Source: Ornithodoros turicata
Lineage: Eukaryota > Arthropoda > Arachnida > Ixodida > Argasidae
Reading direction: 5' to 3'
Assembly (NCBI RefSeq): GCF_037126465.1
Contig: NC_088204.1
Location: 75,453,807 to 75,517,806, forward strand
Length of the DNA stretch: 64,000 nt
The notes beneath the pieces were generated by a model. It was not told the origin of the DNA. It ran no database searches and saw only the letters and a list, made by a program, of their open reading frames with translations. This document shows positions 1-11,050 of this stretch, one piece after another; position 1 is the first letter of the stretch; each line of letters opens with the position of its first letter. The translations under genes were made by a program, and so were the position numbers.

Positions 1-259
1 TGGAATTAATGAAAGATAAATGTTATCGAAATGCTTCTTTTTGTGGGTAATGGCAGCTTTCTAGCTGCTAGCGTTTATTGTAAGCAACGCAAAACTGTTA
101 GGACTGTTGCGTAGATGTGAGCTCCATTTGAAGCACGCTTTGTGTCTGACGGAGTTATAGTGTTTGACGTTTGAAGCGTGCAAGCGTGTTTATTTTAGAT
201 CCTAGCTCGCTGCAGGTCTTTTTTTTTTCTTTTTGCTTGCGCGTTATATAGAAGCTACC

Positions 260-505
260 TGCGGCATGCCCGAGTGTGGGTCATCTGAGGATCATCTGCC
301 AGCCTATACAAGCTGTGCTTGAGGGTTTTCCTGAGATTTCCGGCAGATTTTACCAGACGGATGCCGAGATAGATGACTCTGAAGTCGGCCCAGGACTGAT
401 CCCCCTGTCCCTCGCTTCTTTCGCCTGCTTCCTCTCTCCATCTCTCCGCGTCTCTACGACGGTCATAGCCACAGCTGCTTCGCGGCGCTGACACGGATTA
501 TAAAA
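260..505 (+). repeat. SINE form A copy, head decayed
   Basis: Carries the central block of the family (GAAGTCGGCCCAGGAC near 392) and its 3' end (CACAGCTGCTTCGCGGCGCT, then A-rich tail). The tRNA-like head is not recognisable. Possible flanking repeat ATAGAAGCTAC / ATAAGAGCTAC, 9 of 11 matching. Left edge approximate. Confidence 0.75.
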
Positions 506-631
506 AAATAAGAGCTACAATCATTGTCTGTAGGTTTTTCGATGGCTGGTGCGCATTGACTTGTGTCAATGTTGCCCTTGATTTTTCTTTTCTGTATAGT
601 ATTGTCGCTGGTACTGATTTAATTCGCACGA

Positions 632-775
632 GGGGGGCGGGGGATATGTTTATTTAAAAAAAGAAATAATAGGTTAGCCAGGCAAAGGAGCCGGCTGACT
701 GTTCTAAAGAAAAAAGGAGAAAGAAAAACACAAACGGAAAAGAATAAAAAGAAAGGAAAGATAGAAAACAAAAAG
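632..775 (-). mobile_element. 5'-truncated LINE 3' end, poly-C family (decayed)
   Basis: Read on the minus strand it has a purine/pyrimidine tract, a degenerate GGCTGACC-type core, then AATAAACATATCCCCC. This is the order seen at the 3' end of the full-length LINE at 57.5-63.4 kb. The left boundary is the G-run at 632; the right boundary in the A/G-rich tract is arbitrary. Confidence 0.7.
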
Positions 776-1165
776 GGACACTATAACGACGGGACCAAGT
801 CACATGCAGTTCATGAGTCCTGAGGCTCTGAGAAAATTGAGGAGAACGGGCGGTGACAGCGCACTACTGGTTGGGGTGCAGGACGGGGCCAAGGGAAAGT
901 CATTACAGCCACTCTGGAGCAGACGGCAACGGAGGGTGTTCCGATGGTGAAGGTTCTGTCTCACGAGGCTTTCGTTTCTGGCTTAGCACGGAACTGAAGA
1001 GTTAAAGTGGAGAATGCGGCCCTCACGAACAGGTCCAGCTGCTCCAGTTCTCGCAATTCGAAGAAGAAAGAAAATAATTGAAATTGAAAAAAATAAAAGA
1101 TGACCGGTGGACACAGGAACCCGAGAAGTCACACTAAATTAACCAAATTGTGTCTGTAAACAACG
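776..1165. other. Unassigned stretch
   Basis: Mixed sequence after the purine-rich tract of the neighbouring LINE tail. No sustained open frame and no repeat I could match elsewhere in the window. Confidence 0.5.
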
Positions 1166-1320
1166 CCCAAGCAGCACAACGTCTTGGCCCAATATTCAAC
1201 CAATGGGAATATTGGTCCAATATTCCCATTGGTCGACCGATATTATGCTGGCCAATACCGATATTGGCCAGCATTGCCAATATCGGTTCAATATTGGGCG
1301 AAGATGTCGTGCTGCTTGGG
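1166..1320. mobile_element. Short TIR element, CCCAAGCA family
   Basis: 155 bp bounded by inverted ends: CCCAAGCAGCACAACGTCTT on the left and the complement of a near-identical sequence on the right (ending GTCGTGCTGCTTGGG). The interior is built of AATATTGG / CCAATATT words in both orientations and would fold extensively. The same ends bound a 421-bp relative at 42376-42796 that contains a 73-bp tandem array. No clear target duplication (AAACAACG versus AAACACAA is weak). Non-autonomous DNA transposon is an inference. Confidence 0.75.
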
Positions 1321-1487
1321 AAACACAACAGCTTCCAGTACTAGGAGATCATGCCAGGGACCCTGAGCCTTCAAGTTCCTGGAAATGGGTGTCGATGTTG
1401 GTGATATCATCCCCAAGAGAGAGCAACATGTTATCTGTCCTCAACACACCCACAGTATCGGCACTATATAGTCGCTGCTCCAGGATA

Positions 1488-1546
1488 CATTTAGGCGAAA
1501 CCAACGTTACATTTAGGCGAAACCAACGTTACATTTAGGCGAAACC
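1488..1546. repeat. 22-bp tandem repeat, about 2.7 copies
   Basis: ACATTTAGGCGAAACCAACG-type unit repeated with a 22-bp period and essentially no divergence. Confidence 0.9.
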
Positions 1547-1794
1547 GCTGGTAGAAAAGCGCGGTGAACTTCCGACGCTTCTTTTCTGACACTTTTATTT
1601 TAGACTAAATAAGATGTACGAAAGAAAAATCCTTGCTCGGGTGCTAGTGCTGCACTTTCCGTTTTGGTTCGTTTCGGATTTTCAGTCACAGTCTGTTGTT
1701 CCACCACTGGCACGACCGAGTAAATGGAGATAATGATGATGATGATGATGATCGTTGTGGTGATAGGAGAAAAAAAATAGAGTGAATGGAGAGT

Positions 1795-2065
1795 CTGCTC
1801 GGTGATTGCAGGTCCAGTGCCATACTAAGGACGTGGGAGGTGGCAAGGTCGGATCCCAGGTTTTCCCTGCTTCTGTGGCAGGGTTATTTTTAGACAGATG
1901 CCGGCAGAGTTCCCTCTGAAGTCGGCCAGGGACGGGTGCTACCGTCCCTGTCGCCTCTCTCTCTCTCTCTCTTTCCGACTGTCCACTTTCCATCTGGTAC
2001 GCCTGTACGTCGTTTATATAGCCACAGGTGTTTCGCGGTGCAAGCACAGTATCATACATAAAAAC
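1795..2065 (+). repeat. SINE form A copy with internal deletion
   Basis: Contains the GACGTGGGAGGTGG head remnant, then GGTTTTCCCTG, CCCTCTGAAGTCGGCC and the end block TAGCCACAGGTGTTTCGCGG. The sequence between the B-box region and the GGTTTTCCC block is missing compared with the copy at 23199-23507. A (CT)n expansion lies at about 1958-1972 and a (GAT)n run precedes it at 1731-1752. Confidence 0.8.
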
Positions 2066-2284
2066 GATTTGTGGTTTCTTGCCATTTCCTGAAGCCATCG
2101 TCAAGCGAAGCCATGGACATTTTTTTTACTTGTTTTTCTTCCGCTCCTGGTGTGCGAAATAAACATTATCTTATCTTCCTCATCTTTATTGCACAGTTAT
2201 TATCGGATTTTGGATTTGCGTTGAATTCGGATTAACCTGGCTTGACGTCTCGTAATGGTCCAGCCTCTTTGTCTTCTTTTTTTA

Positions 2285-2383
2285 AGGAGTAGCAAGTCGC
2301 TTGCTACTCAAGTGCTTGCTTAGCAAGTCCTTGCTAACCTTTCCTCTTTTTCTTTTTTCAATAAACACATCCCCTCCCTCCCC
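2285..2383 (+). mobile_element. 5'-truncated LINE 3' end, poly-C family
   Basis: Starts GGAGTAGCAAG, contains a local duplication of the CAAGTCxxTTGCTA core, then CTAACCTTTCC, a T/C tract, AATAAACACATCCCC and a C-rich end. Order matches 63309-63373. Confidence 0.8.
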
Positions 2384-4609
2384 ATAATGGTAACTCGAGG
2401 CAGTTCACAATGAAGACAACTCTACTTGTAAGTTCTCCGGCAGAATTTCTATTGCCATGATCATCATCATCTGTTTAGTGCGCCTATGTAAATTTCAATC
2501 AGTCTCAAGCCATGCAGGCATTTGTGCGTTTTTTTGTATGGACAGTAAGTCGCAAGACATCCTGTGACACTCTGTGACATTTTATGACATTCTCTGAGCT
2601 GTGACTACGAACTAACTCTGATGACAGGTAATGCCGATTGTGTCGCGTGTTATAACCGTGTAAGGGCCCTGGATTAGCCGGCGCTCTTACGAAGTATATA
2701 CACAACTCTCCATTTTTGTCTTTTATATCTCATCTCTCAACTTGTATCATACAAACGATGTTAAACACGCTTTCTGTGCGCCAGACGGAAAGTACAGCTT
2801 TGACAGCAGGATACGGTGAAAGCAGACGACAGCACATCGCTGAAAACAGCGGGACATACTCGGGAACGCCTTGTAGTCATGTTTGTTGCATCAGCCCGGT
2901 TCTGATCGCTTCCTGTCGTACGTGTTGAACGCAAGTTCTGTTGAATTCTCGTCGAGTGCTCAGTTTAGCCTAGATTGGTTCCGTTTACGTTACCGCTCTC
3001 ACTGGTTTGGAGTCTTTGCAAATCGAGCCTGTCTGCTTGTATGTCGACGGGCGCGCTATAAAAGTTTCTGGCACGGTTGCCAGATTGAGTGTATTTTGTA
3101 GCTAAATCTGGAGGAATAAATTTTGTTTCGGCTGTCACGGCGACTTGTTTGGGCGTATTTTGAGGCGGGAGCCGCGCGAATATGGTAGAGGTTGAAAGTC
3201 GATAATGGTGAAGAAACGGTGATGGTGTGGACACGCCTGATATTGGTAGCCTCGCCATTATGGGCAGCGTCACGGCTGTAGCTGAAAAGTGGCATGAGAT
3301 TATCGGGGCAGACAAAGTATTTCGACTCTTTGGGTTATTTTTGTTCATTCCTAGAGTGGTCGAAGTAACATCCCTCTTTTAACTATTTTTTCTTGAGTTT
3401 ATTACCTTCATTATCATGTACATCCCCCGTCGACCTGAACAATAACGCTGAAAAAAAATTCGATCTGATTTCCGAGCACGATAACAGCCACCATGGGGCA
3501 ACTGTGGTGTTATGTGATCGAAACCCTTGCGTTAAACTAGCAGAATAGTTTTTTTTTTAATTAAGATTTCTTTATGGCCTCAAGGGTTGCTAAAATCGCG
3601 CACGGGAACGATGCCATGGTTTTCTTTTTTTCAGTGTTATTATTAAGGTTGACGAGAGTTGTACCTTGTCGTACTACGGAGTAGCTGGCATTCATGCTGA
3701 CGGAGCCTACCACGTACTTGCTTCTCTTTACAGTTCGATTCATTCGAATCAGATGAAATGAGGGAAAGAAAGGATTACGACGAATCGATCGTCGACCGGC
3801 ACTCAAAGTCACAGTCTAATAAGTTGATCAAGCTGTGAGAACTCCTTTCAGTTTATCCTGTCGTGAAGAAAATGAACGGAGGTTTCTTTCCTCATGGGCT
3901 CGTTGGAAGGCAATATATAGATGAGCACAAATCGCTACCAGTTAAGAAGCTTTTCTTATTCCTATCCTTCCTATTAAGGTAGCAGTCACTCTGCAGACAC
4001 AATTTGCGATTAGTTCTATTGTCTGCCTGATTTATTTCATGAGATTGGCTAGAACGCGCAGTGGAACAGGTGTTTTATGCCTTCTCTGGCGAATGCGGCT
4101 CTACATTCCCGCGCTGCGTTTTTTTTCCCTCCGGCTTTCATCCGGTCTTAGCAGAGAGTACGCTCGCCAGCTGGCAACATTGGAGCGAGGATTGTTTCCG
4201 TCCGGAGCACCGGTGGTCCGGAGGCAGTTCTCACGCGAAAACACGCTTGGGAACTGAAGCCATACTCAAGCAATGGCGTTCGACGGACTTTCGAGTTTTG
4301 TATAAAGTGCTGGTGGAATATATCATGCTTTGTTGTTAACGATGGGTTGTTGTTGTTTTTGGCGGTGTTGTTAACGATACTGGAGTTTTGATGGCCTTTC
4401 AACTAAATTTTTGTCCCAATTTGTAACGTTCCGTTTTTGTTTCCTGGCTTCTAATTTCCTATTTTGTTGTTTCCTCCGTAATTCCAACTATAAACAGTTT
4501 TTATTTCAACGGGTCCGACATGCACTTCTCAATTTTTTCTTGAAAGTTCTAACAAAGCTTTCTTAATCTCTGACTAAATAACATAAATAACGTCAGTAAT
4601 ATTGACACA
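2384..4609. other. Unassigned 2.2-kb stretch
   Basis: No protein motif, no matched repeat and no terminal inverted repeat found. The longest open frames (about 127 codons, minus strand near 2965-3348) have no recognisable domain. Short ATC run near 2458 and T-runs near 3548 only. Confidence 0.5.
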
Positions 4610-4614
4610 CACAC

Positions 4615-4766
4615 ATAAATGGGATGATGATGTGGTTAGGAGCCCTGGACGTGGGTTCGAGTCCTCCAGCTGACTAACCTTTTCAGTGACTTCCTTCTTT
4701 CAATGATGTGGAGGGTCATTCACCGCCGTTATTGGTGGTACACTGCCCCACTGATGATGATGATGG
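4615..4766. repeat. tRNA-like B-box sequence followed by a minus-strand LINE tail
   Basis: 4645-4665 contains GTGGGTTCGAGTCC, a good pol III B box, with no complete A box. From 4702 to 4766 the minus strand reads (ATC)n, GGGGCAGTGTACC, GGCGGTGAATGACCC. That is the GGGGTAG...GCGGTGAA tail seen at 43326, 47716, 49996 and 54537. Whether the two parts form one SINE is unclear. Confidence 0.5.
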
Positions 4767-5091
4767 AATATTGAGACTATAAACATATTTCGTGTACCAA
4801 AAGTGCAGCTGAATAAAATCGCAGTGTGGTACACCGTGTTGTGTCGCATGCTAGGCGTGCAATGATTCAACGGGAGCGGGCAAAAGAAGGAAGCTACATC
4901 GCAGCAGATTTTAATATCAGAAGTCAATGTTGAAGGAAAGAATCAGGATTAAAATGGAACACACAGATTCGTAATTGAGCTCAGGTTTTTATCAAATAAA
5001 AAGGGAAAAGAACGGCGCAGAAGTGCGTTTCAAATTTGAAACAGGAACTATTGCAGGAAGCATGTAGGCTATTTTATTCTGTTGATACACG
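4767..5091. other. Unassigned stretch
   Basis: No feature recognised between the LINE tail and the hAT-like element. Confidence 0.5.
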
Positions 5092-5099
5092 GTCAATAT

Positions 5100-5798
5100 C
5101 AGCGTTGCAGAGTTGCCACTCCGTAGTTGGAATCATTCCGGAATCATTCCAGATTTAGCGGACCCCGGAATGGAATGGAACGAAATTGTCCTATAGGAAT
5201 GGAATGGAATTAGTCATTTTTCGCTGGAGTGGAATTGGAATAGAATGGTCTGGGTGCCCCGGTGGCAGTTTTGGTTTCATCCCGCTGGTTTCAGCCCTCG
5301 CGCCCTTTGCACGCACGCACCACATCTGCACACGGCCAAGAGCGAAATAGCCTTGTCTTTGTGCTTTTTCGGTGCTGGGAAAATGTCAGTCTCCTCTAGC
5401 ACCGCTGGGCTTGACAGTACGGTTACTGCTCCCGTTTCTTTTATTGATAGAATTAAAGGAATGGAATGGGTTTGCTAAGCCATTCCAGGAGTGGGAACTA
5501 ACCTTTTCATTCCGAGGAATTGAAAGGAATGGAATTATCGCCAAGCCATGGGAACTGACCATACCCTTTCATTCAGAGGAATTGAAAGGAATAGAATTGG
5601 AATGGAATGGGTTTGCTAAGACATTCCAGGGGTAGGAACTAACCTTTTCATTCCGAGGAATTGAAAGGAATGGAATTATCGCCAAGCCATGGGAACTGAC
5701 CACACCCTTTCATTCAGAGGAATTGAAAGGAATGGAATTATCACAAATCTCCATTCCTCGGAATGGAATGGAATGGGTGATCCCATTCCGGAACCCTG
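5100..5798. mobile_element. hAT-like non-autonomous element, ATTCC-rich
   Basis: 699 bp beginning CAGCGTTGCAGAG and ending CCGGAACCCTG, flanked by GTCAATAT (5092-5099) and GTCAATAC (5799-5806), an 8-bp duplication with one mismatch. Much of the interior is reiterated GGAATGGAAT / ATTCCATTCC in both orientations, including a roughly 170-bp segment present twice (about 5455-5560 and 5605-5740). No transposase frame. Related copies lie reversed at 43637-44132 and 55339-55840. An 8-bp duplication and CAGGG-type ends suit the hAT superfamily. Confidence 0.85.
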
Positions 5799-5806
5799 GT
5801 CAATAC

Positions 5807-6624
5807 TGATAAAAATCACGAGGTGCGCAAAAATAAACGAGAGCCCGCGCTCAAATCACAGATATAGTAAGACACACGACAGAGGGGAAAGGATACATCT
5901 CACGTTGTCACTTAGCGAAATTGAAAATATGCCACAGTGATTTGTCATGTGTATTAACGGAAGTCTTCGGGGAGATAATCCATATAGAAATCGGTTCCAT
6001 ATACTCTGGGGAATGGAGTAGAACAATGTTTGTGTGCGTGCGTGTGCGTGGGAGAGAGATGGCAACCTCTGGAAGGAAATGAGGGAAAAGATTTCCCGCA
6101 GGGCGATTGTCTCTCTCCGTAAATGAAGAAGAAGAGGTGAAGAAGGGAGAAAGAGCCAGTCATCGCTTCAAGATATACTGAAAGGAAGGGATGACGTGTG
6201 GGAAACAAATAGGTTCGCAGGCTCACCAACGAGACAAGAAAGGTTTTCCTTGATTGCTTCGTCGCAAGAAATAAGGAGAGAAAGGGAGTGATAGGTTTCG
6301 CTCTTGCGTTCCCCAGAACCATGGGGTGCAGAGAGTGTTTAAAAAGGTGGTGTCCGGACAAAAAAACGCAGTTTAACTGAAGGTGCTATCGGAATAATAG
6401 TTGCATGAAATATATGTAACAGGATTATTTCGTTTTGAAACAGTCAGTTTGAAACAGTGAATTTAATCGGAATCTCGCCGGCAAAGCCCAATTACGTCAC
6501 CGGAAGAGGCAAAGCTTTGTTTCATTCGTGGAAATGACGTTTCGATGACTGACATCTGGTTCGCCTTTTGGTTCCTGTTGCGTAAAAGGCCGTTCTGCAG
6601 CGATGCCGTGGAATTATTTACTTG
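5807..6624. other. Unassigned stretch
   Basis: Purine-rich in places (GAGA near 6050-6290). A minus-strand open frame of 135 codons lacks any recognisable motif and probably reflects low-complexity sequence. Confidence 0.5.
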
Positions 6625-6625
6625 C

Positions 6626-6692
6626 GGAATAGCAAGCCGATACTCCGTTTGGCTGACCTTTCCCTTTTCTTTTGTCTGTATCCCCCACTCCC
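6626..6692 (+). mobile_element. 5'-truncated LINE 3' end, poly-C family
   Basis: GGAATAGCAAGCCGATACTC, then TTTGGCTGACCTTTCCC, a T/C tract and a C-rich end. Lacks a clear AATAAA. Very close to 63307-63345 of the full-length element. Confidence 0.85.
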
Positions 6693-6740
6693 GTGGGAAG
6701 TAGCTTAGACATGGCTGGATCAGCGCATAGAGAACAATAC

Positions 6741-6960
6741 AACACCCAATACAATAAAGGACAATACGCGCGGGACTATACTTCCAACAGTAACACTCGT
6801 CGTATTGCGCCCTATTAACTAATGCAGGGTTCCTTTCTTCCTCCGCATATAACGGAGTGGAATGCTCTGCCTCCTGACATAACCAACAGTCATTATCTAT
6901 CTTTTCGTGGGCAAATTAAACGAATATTCTTGTTGACGGATGTAACGGTGTATTTTCGTA
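6741..6960 (+). pseudogene. CR1/L2-like LINE ORF2 C-terminal fragment
   Basis: Reading from 6741 gives a continuous frame with one stop: ...YNKGQYARDYTSNSNTRRI..., then LMQGSFLPPHITEWNALPPD, then RGQIKRIFLL. The RxxxxY...SFxPxxIxEWNxLPxxI pattern is the usual C-terminus downstream of the reverse transcriptase in CR1/L2-type ORF2. The in-frame TAA after the APY residues and the lack of any upstream domain show a dead, 5'-truncated copy. The exact clade cannot be fixed from this piece. Confidence 0.7.
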
Positions 6961-7131
6961 ATTTGCAAATTCTAAAAAAATGAAATTCCTGCTCCACTGT
7001 TGCGAGAGAACAATTCAAGGATTAAGGATTCATGTTTTCTTCTCTATTCTTTACGTCCGCCGCTTATTTTGTATTTTTTTAATCTTCCACTCCTGCAAAT
7101 GGATGTTGATGGCGATGGTGATGGATAGAAG

Positions 7132-7190
7132 AAAAAAAATGGGGAAGTAAGTCACGACTAAATCGGACTGGCTACCCCAGTACACCTACG
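7132..7190 (-). repeat. Decayed LINE/SINE 3' tail, family 2
   Basis: Minus strand carries degenerate GGGGTAGCCAGTCCGAT followed by CGTGACTTACTTCCCC, comparable to the cores at 10073, 23002 and 35009. Confidence 0.5.
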
Positions 7191-7663
7191 TAAAAGAAAA
7201 AAAAAGAAAAGAAAATGGGAATGGCGGTAAGAAGAAGAGAAATGGAATCTTGAAGATGTCGGCACTATCCTATAAATAAATAAATAAACATGTAAATAGC
7301 GACGCAGTTATGTCAGAAATGTACAAACTGCCCCGTCCGCGCACAGCCTTGGTTCAGCTGGACGCAGCTTTCAGACTTGTCTAAAACACCGCGACTTTCT
7401 CAGTGCCGGGGCTATATAGTGTTTTGTCGCTGTCAGCGACTGGATATCCTACGCAAGCGAGGGTCAACGCGCTCTTTAATGTCCCGCCTGGGCAGTTTTG
7501 GCGCCATCTATTTGTGGATCTTACCCCCACTTTCTTCTCCTTCAGGCTGCATTCACAAGCACCGAGCTTTGAAAAAGAAAGAAAACATGGCAACTCGACA
7601 GTTGGCGACCAGAGTTGGCGACAGTCGATCAACACTCTCTATACCTGAGCTAACTCGATCCCG
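7191..7663. other. Unassigned stretch
   Basis: Short (TAAA)n near 7272-7290; nothing else recognised. Confidence 0.5.
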
Positions 7664-7674
7664 TCAGCGGTGGG

Positions 7675-7823
7675 GGGGATATGTTTATTAAGAAAAAGAA
7701 AGGAAAGGTCAGCCAGACGAAGGTCGGCTTGCTATTCCAAACCAAAAAAAGGCAGGGGAAGGGGAAGGAATGAAAAGGGGACGAAAAGAAAAATAAGGAA
7801 AGAAAAGGGGAAGGAAAGAAAAA
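7675..7823 (-). mobile_element. 5'-truncated copy of the full-length LINE with perfect TSD
   Basis: On the minus strand: pyrimidine tract, TTGGAATAGCAAGCCGACC, TTCGTCTGGCTGACC, TTTCC, AATAAACATATCCCC. This is nearly identical to the last ~150 bp of the element at 57543-63373. It is bracketed by TCAGCGGTGGG at 7664-7674 and 7824-7834, a perfect 11-bp target-site duplication. 5' truncation plus a variable duplication is the hallmark of target-primed reverse transcription. High similarity and an intact duplication imply a recent insertion. Confidence 0.92.
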
Positions 7824-7834
7824 TCAGCGGTGGG

Positions 7835-8980
7835 AATCAGTGTGGATCACTTGATGCAGGTCAGCTCCAGAGCGAAAACCTGTGAAATTTGTTAGTCCTG
7901 CAAATCTGCATCGATAAGCCCGCGTTCGAAACTTCTCTCTTTTTTTTTTTTTCGTTTTCCGTTCTTCGGTGCTGGTATACTCTCTCTCACACACACACGT
8001 CTCGAACAGTGCACATGCGAGTAAAAAAAAAAGAGAAAAAAAAAACATGTTAGACAACAAAACACGGTAAAATATTTCGGTGTTCAGCAACGCTTTAATG
8101 ACTAAAACTTCAGGAGTTGGTCAAATTGATTAGCCGCGGCGGGAACGTAACGTTTTAGTTTAGCAACGTCACCTTTATTTTGATGATGAAGGCGATTGTC
8201 CACAACATTTTTCAAAAGAACACTTTCACACTATGTTTCTTTACTTATAAGAGAGCCCTGCTTATCATTCGATGCAGTAGCCATCGTATAGGATTTTTAA
8301 CTCAAACCACCGTACCAAGATGTGAGACGAGCAGACAAATACATACCCTTATACGGGTACAGGACTGGCCTGTCATTTAGTCTAGCCCTATGTTTGGCCC
8401 CATTGCAGTGTGGTTGCAATACGTGGTGGTATTCGGGATGACGGGGAAAATGTGCTGACCTCGACTTCGGACTTGCTTGAGGAACAAGTATGGGAATAAG
8501 GCGACTGTAATCGATATAGGAAATGTGCGTACGACAGCGGTTCGTGAGGTGCGTGAACAAAGCGATTTTTGCGTGTGTCCGTTCGTTTTTTTTTTTTTTT
8601 TTTTTTGTTGAGAAGGCGTTTTCGTTTCGGTGGTGTGAACCCTCAAAGTTAGAGCCAGTTGTGAAGCGAGATAACGATGCACTGAATTAGCAGAAATTTG
8701 TACGGGGATACTGGAAGCGATATAGACGCTTTTATTGACTGCGGCGAAGTCGGAGAAAAGTTGCGTAGTTTGTATTGTTGACTGACTGAAAGTACGCAGT
8801 TTCGCTGACACATGAAACGAACAAATACGCGGACAAGAAGCGTGGAAGCATGAATGGCCTGCGATTAGGAAACAAACAGTTCTGAAGGAAACGAGGAAGT
8901 TCCAAGTGGCTGGTGACTAGCGAGCGTGACTAACGGAGTGGTTGGAAGCACCAGAAGTCTGTCGATAAATTAAGGTACCA
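7835..8980. other. Unassigned stretch
   Basis: Contains T-runs (7941-7952, 8587-8606) and a short (CA)n near 7988. No coding or repeat feature recognised. Confidence 0.5.
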
Positions 8981-9164
8981 GTGCTGGACAAAACTTTACG
9001 GAAGGCCCTCCGGCGCATTCCTTCCTCAGAGTGACGCGTCAGCAACGAATGGGTAGCTTGGGTAACCCATACCCATACCCAGTCTATATGGTCCCATTCG
9101 CTGCTAGAGTGTCACTCTGAGGAAGGAATGCGCCGGGGCGCATTCCGTAAACTTTCGTCCAGCA
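8981..9164. repeat. Foldback repeat with ~72-bp arms
   Basis: Left arm 8981-9053 and right arm 9092-9164 are inverted copies at roughly 85% identity (shared block GCGCATTCCTTCCTCAGAGT). The ~38-bp loop is rich in GGGTA/TACCC words. Could be a MITE; no clear flanking duplication. Confidence 0.8.
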
Positions 9165-9165
9165 G

Positions 9166-10072
9166 CGCCGTACAAGCTGCCGCGCGAAATATTTTCGCGA
9201 ACGCGAAATATAAACGGGAAATAGTTTCGCTCTGCTGTGTCCCTCCCCTCCTCCATTCTTACAATCAGTTTTACACAAACTTCCAGAGAAAGACACCGAC
9301 CCGGCAAGATCTCTTCGCGTGACGTGAGCAGAACGGCCACCGAAATTTCGTCTGCTACTGCTATACGGCGCTTCGCCTTCTTCCTTCTTCTGCGGCTTCT
9401 GCGGTCTTTCAGATCGGATGGGTCGCAAATACGTCACGAGTCACCTGATCAGCCCTCCCTTTGGGACTGCGAACGTCACGAACAGACGACACGCCCCCCC
9501 CCCCCCCCCCCCCCTAAGTCATCGATTACGTTTCACCGCCGTGCAGCCTATCAGCGTACGTGTTTTTCCCGCTCCTTGCCCACCACAGCAAACTATAACC
9601 TCGAACCAGTCTTATTGACGTCACAGGCCTCACGCGAACGCTAGAGGTCAGCAGCGCTCTTCGTTCTTTCGCGAGAGCTCGTAATATTTGTCGCACAACA
9701 TGGCCGCGGTCAAAAACTAAAATATTTAGGGAGCAGCCGTTTCACTGCACCCTTAAGTCTTGCTCTGTGCTGCAGGTTTTTAAGGGGGGCGTTGCAGTGC
9801 TCTTTTGCCAGAGCATATGGTTGTAATATCTTTCAACGCGGTTCACTTCACAAAGAACGCTGCGCGTCCATTCCGAGAATCATGCATATGCGGGTTTGCG
9901 GAAGATACGTTGGAACGATTAAAGGGCGGGGAGGACCTCGATATTCCCGGTTGCGAAATCCATGAGCTCGAAATTCACGTTCTCGAATCAAGGAAAATCA
10001 ATATCGTGCTTCACCCACTCTACTTCTTTCCTGTTTGTTTGTTTTTTCCTTTTTTTGCTGGCTCTATTTTTC
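9166..10072. other. Unassigned stretch with poly-C tract
   Basis: A 21-base C run at 9494-9514. Open frames here (up to 135 codons) have no recognisable domain and cross the C run in several frames. Confidence 0.5.
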
Positions 10073-10161
10073 CACCCACAAACGCGTTTTGGAGTAGCCA
10101 GTTCTGACTGGGTCGGGACTAACATCTCCATATTTTTCTTTCGTTTCCAATTCCAATTCCA
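10073..10161 (+). mobile_element. LINE/SINE 3' tail, family 2, (TTCCAA)n end
   Basis: CACCCACAAACGCGTTTTGG, then AGTAGCCAGTTCTGACTGGG, TCGGGACTAACATCTCC, a T/C tract and a (TTCCAA)n terminus. Near-identical to 35009-35095 and, reversed, 23002-23099. A T/C tract precedes it (10020-10072). Confidence 0.85.
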
Positions 10162-11050
10162 AAAATCAAGGGAGAGTGCTCGATTCCTTCGCAAGTTGAT
10201 ATATGCCGCGTTTAAGAAACACGACATCGCTATTTAATCACTCAAAAATCACGGGTTATATGGATGTCTCTCCAGATGGTTTTGGCAAACGAAAGCCGAT
10301 TTTTTGCAACAGTTAGGCTTAGCAACATCGCCGACCAGCACACTATAGTTAGTTTGTTATCAGGTCACTACATGTTCGGTGTTTGCATTTTGATGTCCAG
10401 CTTTGTCTAAGTTCGCTGTTGACAGATTCTCGCGCGCGACTGTGCATTTTATAGTCAGATATAACAATTATTTACGGTAGTTTGTTTTGCAACGGGGATT
10501 TCGCTAGCTTTATTTCGAGGTACACCCAAAGGGAACGCCCTACACAACGCAACGTGGTTTCGCGCCTCGTAATCAGACTCCCGCATGCCGTCTCTTCTAC
10601 ACTCGCCGAAAGCCTGCACGAATGTCTCGGGCCACCATTAAAAAAAAAAAAATGATGGCGTGCGAAAAGCAACACCCCCCAAGGACCGCGCGTTGCCCGC
10701 CAGTTTGACGCTAATTATGCGCATTCCCCAAAGTTCCCCGCGCGACCTAGTTTCTGTATGAGGTTTCGCGTCGCCCGTAAATCTTGAAGACGACACTTTC
10801 CCGAGAACGGAGGAAAATAGTGGGTGTTCAACAGCTTTGTGGTCACACTATAGCGACGATTTACGCAAATTTACGGGGTAATTACGACGCCGAAAGGCTG
10901 TTTACGCACACGTGAAGGCTTTCTATCTTGGAATAATCTCCTACCGGGCACGCTGCTAGCTTCCGGGTGCCTGGGTTGAAAAATGTTGAAGATTGGTTAC
11001 GATGACAATGCAGTTGAGGAAGAAATACGAGGAGAGACGCATATGACATC
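10162..11050. other. Unassigned stretch
   Basis: A-run near 10640; no coding or repeat feature recognised. Confidence 0.5.
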
